NCBI GenBank assembly: GCA_900768845.1
Contig: CAAGEK010000033.1
Span: forward strand, 1 to 11,397
Source of the DNA: Alphaproteobacteria bacterium
GTDB taxonomy: Bacteria > Pseudomonadota > Alphaproteobacteria > CAAGCB01 > CAG-977
Direction of reading: 5' to 3'
Length of the DNA: 11,397 bases
Part shown: positions 8,401 to 11,397 of the stretch, in pieces
Position numbering within the stretch: the stretch's first letter is position 1
Layout: the number at the start of each line of letters is the position of its first letter
Notes under the pieces: model-generated
What the model was told of the DNA's origin: nothing
Database searches by the model: none
Seen by the model: only the letters and a program-made list of their open reading frames with translations
Program-made: the position numbers and the translations under genes

Positions 8401-11212
8401 CGGCGCGACGGTGACTTTGACGCAAAACCTGTCGACAAGCGGCAATAACAATATCACAGGAGCGGGAACGTTGCAGGTCGGGGACGGTAGGACGCTGACG
8501 CTCGGTTCTTCGATTTCCGGATTGGCGAATTTGCAGATAGGAGCCGGAGCTTCGGCCGTATTCAACAGGGACGGTTCGGTCGGTTCGCTTTCTTTTACTT
8601 CGACGACCCGACCCTCGACGCTGAATATCGCCGCGGGACAAACGCTGTCCGTAACGAACAATGTCGTCGTCGGCGACAATAACGCAATCGACGGAACGGG
8701 AACGTTGCTGTTGGCCGGCGGAGCCTCCGGCGTGTTCGGCGGTTCGGACGATATTGAAGGCACATTGAAAATCGGATCGGGAACAGCGTCGTTCGTCAGC
8801 GATAAAACGGTGGCCAGCATCGCGTTCGTTTCCGGTCGGGGCGGCACGATCGATATAGCCGAAGGCAAAACGTTGTCGATTGACACGAATATTTCCACGT
8901 CCGGCTCCAACCTTATCGCGGGTGCGGGAACGCTGACGCTGAAAGACGGATCGAATGCGGAATTCGGCGCGGCTATTCCGTCTTTGGGCGCATTGACCGT
9001 CGGTTTGGGCAGGGCGAGCTTTAATGCGAATGCCAATATCGGCAAAGTTTCTTTCGGTACCGTCGCGGGAGGCGAGATCGCTTTGGGAGCGGGCAGGACT
9101 TTAACGGTTCATTCCGATTTCGCCACGTCCGGTTCCAACACGCTTTCGGGCGAGGGGACGTTGGTTCTGGCGGACGGGGTGAATGCGGATATCGGTTCGT
9201 TGATTTCTTCGGTCGGCGGCGTCCGCGTCGGATCGGGAAGCCTGAATATCAATGAAAATGCCAATATCGGCAATGTCGCCTTTTCCGGAAACGACGGTTC
9301 GGTGAACATCGCCGCCGGCAAGGTTTTGTCGGTGACGTCCGGTTTTGCAACGAACGGAAATAACGTGCTGGCCGGCGACGGAACTCTGGCGTTGAAAGGC
9401 GGAGCGGGAGCGACGTTTAACACGGCATTGAATTTCAACGGCATTCTGACGGCGGAATCGGGCACGGTTCGTTTTAACAGGGCGGGAAGCGTCGGAACGA
9501 TGAAAATCGGTACGGCGGGCGTGTTGGATTTGGACGTGAACAGGGTGAATGCGACGACGGTCGATTTCGGAACGGGATCGACTCTGGCGTTGCGCATCGC
9601 CCGACACGCAACGGATGACAACGGCGTTTTGAGGGGAAGCGGTTTCGGCGTGTTGCAAGCCAACACGGTCAATGTTGCCGGCCCGTCGACGTTAAAAGTC
9701 ACGGTTGATTACGGTGTTGTTACGAAAACGAACGGAACGGTGTTCAAAGTCATTGAAGGAACGGTCAACAACGGCAACGCCTTTACCGTTTCCAACAACC
9801 GTTACCGTTTTGAAAAGACGGATTGCGCCGACGGATTGTGTTATACCGTTTTTCAAAATGCGAACGGCGCGGATGCGGCGGGTGACGCCGGCGGTTCGCA
9901 AAACAATCAGGATACGGCGGGGGCGATTCTGGATGGCAGGTTCTTCGCCGACGGATCGGAGCTTGCAAGAATTGCCGAGCATTTGGATTATTTGTCGCAA
10001 CATCATCCTCGGGAATACATTAATGCTTTGACGGCGTTGGCTCCGGATGTGACGGGGGCTTCCACGCGTTTGCCGTTGAATATGTCGGGGCACGTCATTG
10101 ATACGTTGACGCGCCGTATGTCGGCACTTTCCCCGTCGATGGGAATGGATTACCATTACCGCCGTCAAAACATTTACGGCCGTTCCGGCGGTTCTCCGTA
10201 TGATTACAGATGGATGCCGGCTTCGGATTATTTCCGTCAGGCGGGATACCGTGACGACGGGGTTCAGTCTTCGCCCGTCAAAGAAAAATACCGGCCGCGG
10301 CCGCGTTACAAGGACGCATCGGGGCGTGTCGTCGAACCCGAAGATCCTCATTATCGCGAATTGACCCGCCCGTCGCGCCGCGAAGACGAGTTGCGCCGCC
10401 GTGCCAAGGAACGTCAGCAACAGCAAACGGGATTGTGGGCGCAAACGTTTTACAATGCGTCGGAATTCATTTCCTCGAACGATCCGAAAGGCTTTTCCGG
10501 AAATACGACCGGTGTAGCCGTCGGTATTGATGCACAGGTTTGGGACGGGGTTATTGCGGGGTTCGGTTATGCGTACACGTCGACGTCGGCGGATGCGTTG
10601 CAACGTGAAACCGACATTACGGGGAATTCGCTGTTCCTGTATTCCATGTACAAACCGTCGAACTGGTATGTCAGCGGCGTATTCAATTACAGCAAGCTGT
10701 CTTCTGAAGAAACGAAAGACCTGTCCGGCATCATGATGAACGACGATTATGATTCTTCGTCTTATGCGGCGCAGATCAGCGCGGGATACGATTTCGGATG
10801 GTGGAAACCTTCGTTCGGTTTGCGTTATGCCTCGTTAAGCACGGATGCGCATACGGACAGCGTCGGCCAGCAAATCGGTTCGATGTCGGACAAGGTTGCC
10901 ACGGCTTTGTTGGAAGCGCGCTTTTCCAAAGACTATGTGTCGGAGGACGGTTCGTCTTTGTGGAAGCCGGAGCTGCGCGTGGGGTTGAGTTATGATTTGT
11001 CGTCGGATGATAACGAGGCTCATGTTTATCTGCCGAACGGTTCTTTTTACACCGTATCGAATGATGCGTTGGAAAAAACGGCGTTTGAAGTCGGTATCGG
11101 CGTCACCTATATGGTCAACGACAAAACAGACGTTTATCTGGGCTATAACGGTGAGTTCCGTAAAGATTACACCAGCCATACAGGAATGTTGAATTTCCGC
11201 TATAATTTCTGA
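5417..11212 (+). CDS. Large type Va autotransporter with beta-helical repeat passenger
   Basis: A 1931-residue protein, predicted to be exported by Sec and to place its passenger on the cell surface through its own C-terminal barrel. I chose the ATG at 5417 because CAGGAA (5404-5409) precedes it by 7 bases and a signal peptide starts at once (MRFFIKTSVVFGLVSSFF, then ASVHA/AA, cleavage near residues 24-26). The in-frame ATG at 5378 has no ribosome site. Passenger: residues ~27-657 are Gly/Asn/Ser-rich and beta-strand-like, with one degenerate repeat unit. Residues 658-1346 are nine tandem ~76-residue units. A CX4C motif lies at 1470-1475. A helical linker follows (about 1514-1574, ARIAEHLDYL...), then a basic spacer (1575-1670) and the barrel (1672-1931, starting GLWAQTFY and ending FRYNF). 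I see no serine-protease motif such as GDSGS, so adhesion or aggregation is more likely than proteolysis. There are only four cysteines. The ligand and any passenger cleavage are unknown. Confidence 0.9.
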   Translation: MRFFIKTSVVFGLVSSFFPASVHAAACSPADLKSGNVSCSIESGGLQLSSGYNTIGTTGTVTLTGSIYQVGENGLVVQMAGNTPPVINFNGGSLWNMATAHNTDKVGSLPNSLGMDVDFYKLNGPALGDVAIHNGYFNGQIKIYRGDDKTVHFIATENGDMEISLVSDGNINLYGGKYYFNNGQSEILLKATTSESNAINLYDPLFNVGYVLKPDNPDDLSDKSSADAYVGNTGHMLNIYGGTYNVDAGSVLNFAGKSVLLQNNANYQPVKFSGNGKIGFSAAGAGDDAQGMISINSGIYWNEGTLELTSGNMQLNAHATVNRFQYGTNNSSTLEISKGIRLTVLTDFNMAAQNRLIGAGELYLNEQASATFGSLNFGTIRVNEGDATFIGNSVLGNLYGGKGNLYINAPLSVGSLFLEDANLYINEGLNVTNMDFGTTGFIKFTADKSMTLRADTTIYNTKTIDTSESQGTITIASGYGLNFADDAQASGQAFVSQGLNLHIEEGSSLNFNGSSATVNDVTVKRGVANFNSGTTTFGDLLIGDAGATEENTNAVATVAAGANARGKSAEALIGARMIVNGNLTVDEMTTNGGRESYSTVSGTGTLTIAKSAQFNGRFADFNAVVLDSSVLDGNVTAVFNGTSGGDNIASLTLKSSQNGTATASLTGTLTLNSLNFDETYGGVVDIAEGATLGIRHTSDISGENATKNVIKGNGTLELLDATSINFGGSGEYLGGLKIGTGKATITQEATLGKVTFASSRGGTLDIIDGVTLNILSDVITSGTNLITGAGTLKLVGDANGTFGASIANLGRLEIGNGTATFNYNSSLENVVFTTGGTGKVEIAKGIVITLSNSLNLAQTNAIVGEGMLRLAGAADAVLNTGTGSLGYLQIGSGTASFNKDSLLNNLSFSTAEGGALNIGNGLTLTINNSLSSAGTNEIGGQGTLVLNDGAVANFGASLNSLSNLTVKNATATFNADSMLQNFVFAGDSGILNIGNGATVTLTQNLSTSGNNNITGAGTLQVGDGRTLTLGSSISGLANLQIGAGASAVFNRDGSVGSLSFTSTTRPSTLNIAAGQTLSVTNNVVVGDNNAIDGTGTLLLAGGASGVFGGSDDIEGTLKIGSGTASFVSDKTVASIAFVSGRGGTIDIAEGKTLSIDTNISTSGSNLIAGAGTLTLKDGSNAEFGAAIPSLGALTVGLGRASFNANANIGKVSFGTVAGGEIALGAGRTLTVHSDFATSGSNTLSGEGTLVLADGVNADIGSLISSVGGVRVGSGSLNINENANIGNVAFSGNDGSVNIAAGKVLSVTSGFATNGNNVLAGDGTLALKGGAGATFNTALNFNGILTAESGTVRFNRAGSVGTMKIGTAGVLDLDVNRVNATTVDFGTGSTLALRIARHATDDNGVLRGSGFGVLQANTVNVAGPSTLKVTVDYGVVTKTNGTVFKVIEGTVNNGNAFTVSNNRYRFEKTDCADGLCYTVFQNANGADAAGDAGGSQNNQDTAGAILDGRFFADGSELARIAEHLDYLSQHHPREYINALTALAPDVTGASTRLPLNMSGHVIDTLTRRMSALSPSMGMDYHYRRQNIYGRSGGSPYDYRWMPASDYFRQAGYRDDGVQSSPVKEKYRPRPRYKDASGRVVEPEDPHYRELTRPSRREDELRRRAKERQQQQTGLWAQTFYNASEFISSNDPKGFSGNTTGVAVGIDAQVWDGVIAGFGYAYTSTSADALQRETDITGNSLFLYSMYKPSNWYVSGVFNYSKLSSEETKDLSGIMMNDDYDSSSYAAQISAGYDFGWWKPSFGLRYASLSTDAHTDSVGQQIGSMSDKVATALLEARFSKDYVSEDGSSLWKPELRVGLSYDLSSDDNEAHVYLPNGSFYTVSNDALEKTAFEVGIGVTYMVNDKTDVYLGYNGEFRKDYTSHTGMLNFRYNF
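7388..9454 (+). repeat. Nine tandem ~76-residue repeat units in the autotransporter passenger
   Basis: The units start at 7388, 7631, 7859, 8087, 8315, 8540, 8774, 9002 and 9230. Their lengths are 81, 76, 76, 76, 75, 78, 76, 76 and 75 residues, with no gaps between them. A typical unit runs GSGTASFN, then a leucine/phenylalanine strand, GG-L-I-G-G-TL, then TSG-N-I-G-GTL-L-DG, then FGA-I-SL-L-V. Each unit probably forms about three to four rungs of a right-handed beta-helix (inference from strand spacing). The first unit is the most diverged, and a partial tenth unit follows at 9455-9598. DNA copies are clearly diverged, although units 8 and 9 share a 17-base identical stretch (9029-9045 and 9257-9273). 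Confidence 0.85.
10430..11209 (+). other. Autotransporter beta-barrel domain
   Basis: The last ~260 residues of the autotransporter alternate polar and hydrophobic/aromatic residues in strands, as in 12-stranded outer-membrane barrels. They begin GLWAQTFY, a common barrel entry. Further on are GVAVGIDAQVWDGVIAGFGY and SLFLYSMYKPSNWYVSG. The chain ends LNFRYNF, with the terminal Phe and alternating aromatics expected of a BAM-complex recognition signal. No cysteine is present in the domain. Confidence 0.88.
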
Positions 11213-11231
11213 TATTTCCGGTCGGACGTTT

Positions 11232-11272
11232 AAAAAAGCCTTTGCCGTATGATGAAAAGCAAAGGCTTTTTT
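11232..11272 (+). terminator. Rho-independent terminator after the autotransporter gene
   Basis: A perfect 14-base stem, AAAAAAGCCTTTGC (11232-11245) with GCAAAGGCTTTTTT (11259-11272), encloses a 13-base loop. The stem ends in a T run. It lies 19 bases after the stop codon. Its A/T-flanked symmetry means it could also act on the minus strand. Confidence 0.9.
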
Positions 11273-11397
11273 GTTGTCATAAATTTTTTATATAAAATCT
11301 ATTGACAGGGGGGGGGGGGGGGGGGCCCTTTTTTTTGGGCGAATTTTTTTTTTTTTTTGGGATTTTTTTTTTCTAAAAATTTTTTTTCCCCGGCCAA
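11273..11397. other. AT-rich flank ending in low-complexity, probably artefactual sequence
   Basis: After an AT-rich stretch, an 18-base G run (11308-11325) is followed by CCC, T8, GGGC, then long T runs broken by GGGA and a final CCCCGGCC. No gene is visible. The pattern is unlike the rest of the window and fits degraded read ends at a contig boundary. It should not be used for annotation. Confidence 0.75.

Noticed and set aside
7388..9454. CRISPR-like array
   Set aside because: The repeats are in-frame protein repeats of about 228 bases with divergent DNA, not short identical repeats with unique spacers.
5417..9830. Protease activity in the passenger
   Set aside because: No GDSGS or subtilisin-type catalytic motifs are visible; the passenger is repetitive beta-structure throughout.
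9692..10603. Long minus-strand open frames opposite the autotransporter (also at 6823-7359, 8353-9045 and 9101-9702)
   Set aside because: They lie antisense to a gene with clear domain structure, have repetitive or Arg-rich translations that mirror the repeat, and have no recognisable domains.

Overview
This window looks like a chromosomal fragment from a Gram-negative bacterium, most likely an alphaproteobacterium. Two things point that way. The gene order xseB-ispA-dxs-tlyA is, from general knowledge, common in Alphaproteobacteria. The large classical (type Va) autotransporter requires an outer membrane. Base composition is moderately GC-rich in the core genes. Homopolymer runs in the last ~90 bases suggest that the right edge is a contig end. 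I infer a host-associated or gut lineage only weakly, from the autotransporter and the DUF1796 gene.

Layout. Positions 1-510 hold no gene I can support. A minus-strand gene (511-1305) encodes a DUF1796-type putative papain-like cysteine peptidase with a basic/hydrophobic C-terminal tail. It diverges across a ~190-base gap, which holds promoter-like sequences for both directions, from a plus-strand operon. That operon is xseB (1495-1749, exonuclease VII small subunit), ispA (1754-2644, farnesyl diphosphate synthase), dxs (2641-4584, first enzyme of the MEP isoprenoid pathway) and tlyA (4589-5326, S4-domain rRNA 2'-O-methyltransferase). The four genes are separated by 4 bases, a 4-base ATGA overlap and 4 bases, so they are almost certainly co-transcribed and translationally coupled. 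dxs and ispA supply the entry and the C15 product of isoprenoid synthesis; xseB and tlyA are housekeeping passengers in the same unit.

After a 90-base gap, most of the rest (5417-11212) is one gene for a 1931-residue autotransporter adhesin-like protein. Its parts in order are: a Sec signal peptide; an N-terminal passenger region containing an AT-rich island with an RGD tripeptide; a block of nine tandem ~76-residue beta-helix repeat units (7388-9454); a CX4C motif at the passenger end; a helical linker; an unusual basic Tyr/Arg/Pro-rich spacer; and a ~260-residue outer-membrane beta-barrel ending in Phe. A strong rho-independent terminator (11232-11272) follows, then low-complexity sequence.

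The most interesting part is the autotransporter. Its repeat unit does not match the short autotransporter beta-strand repeat I know, and its passenger is compositionally mosaic. I see no mobile element, CRISPR array or tRNA/rRNA gene, and no convincing new multi-gene system.
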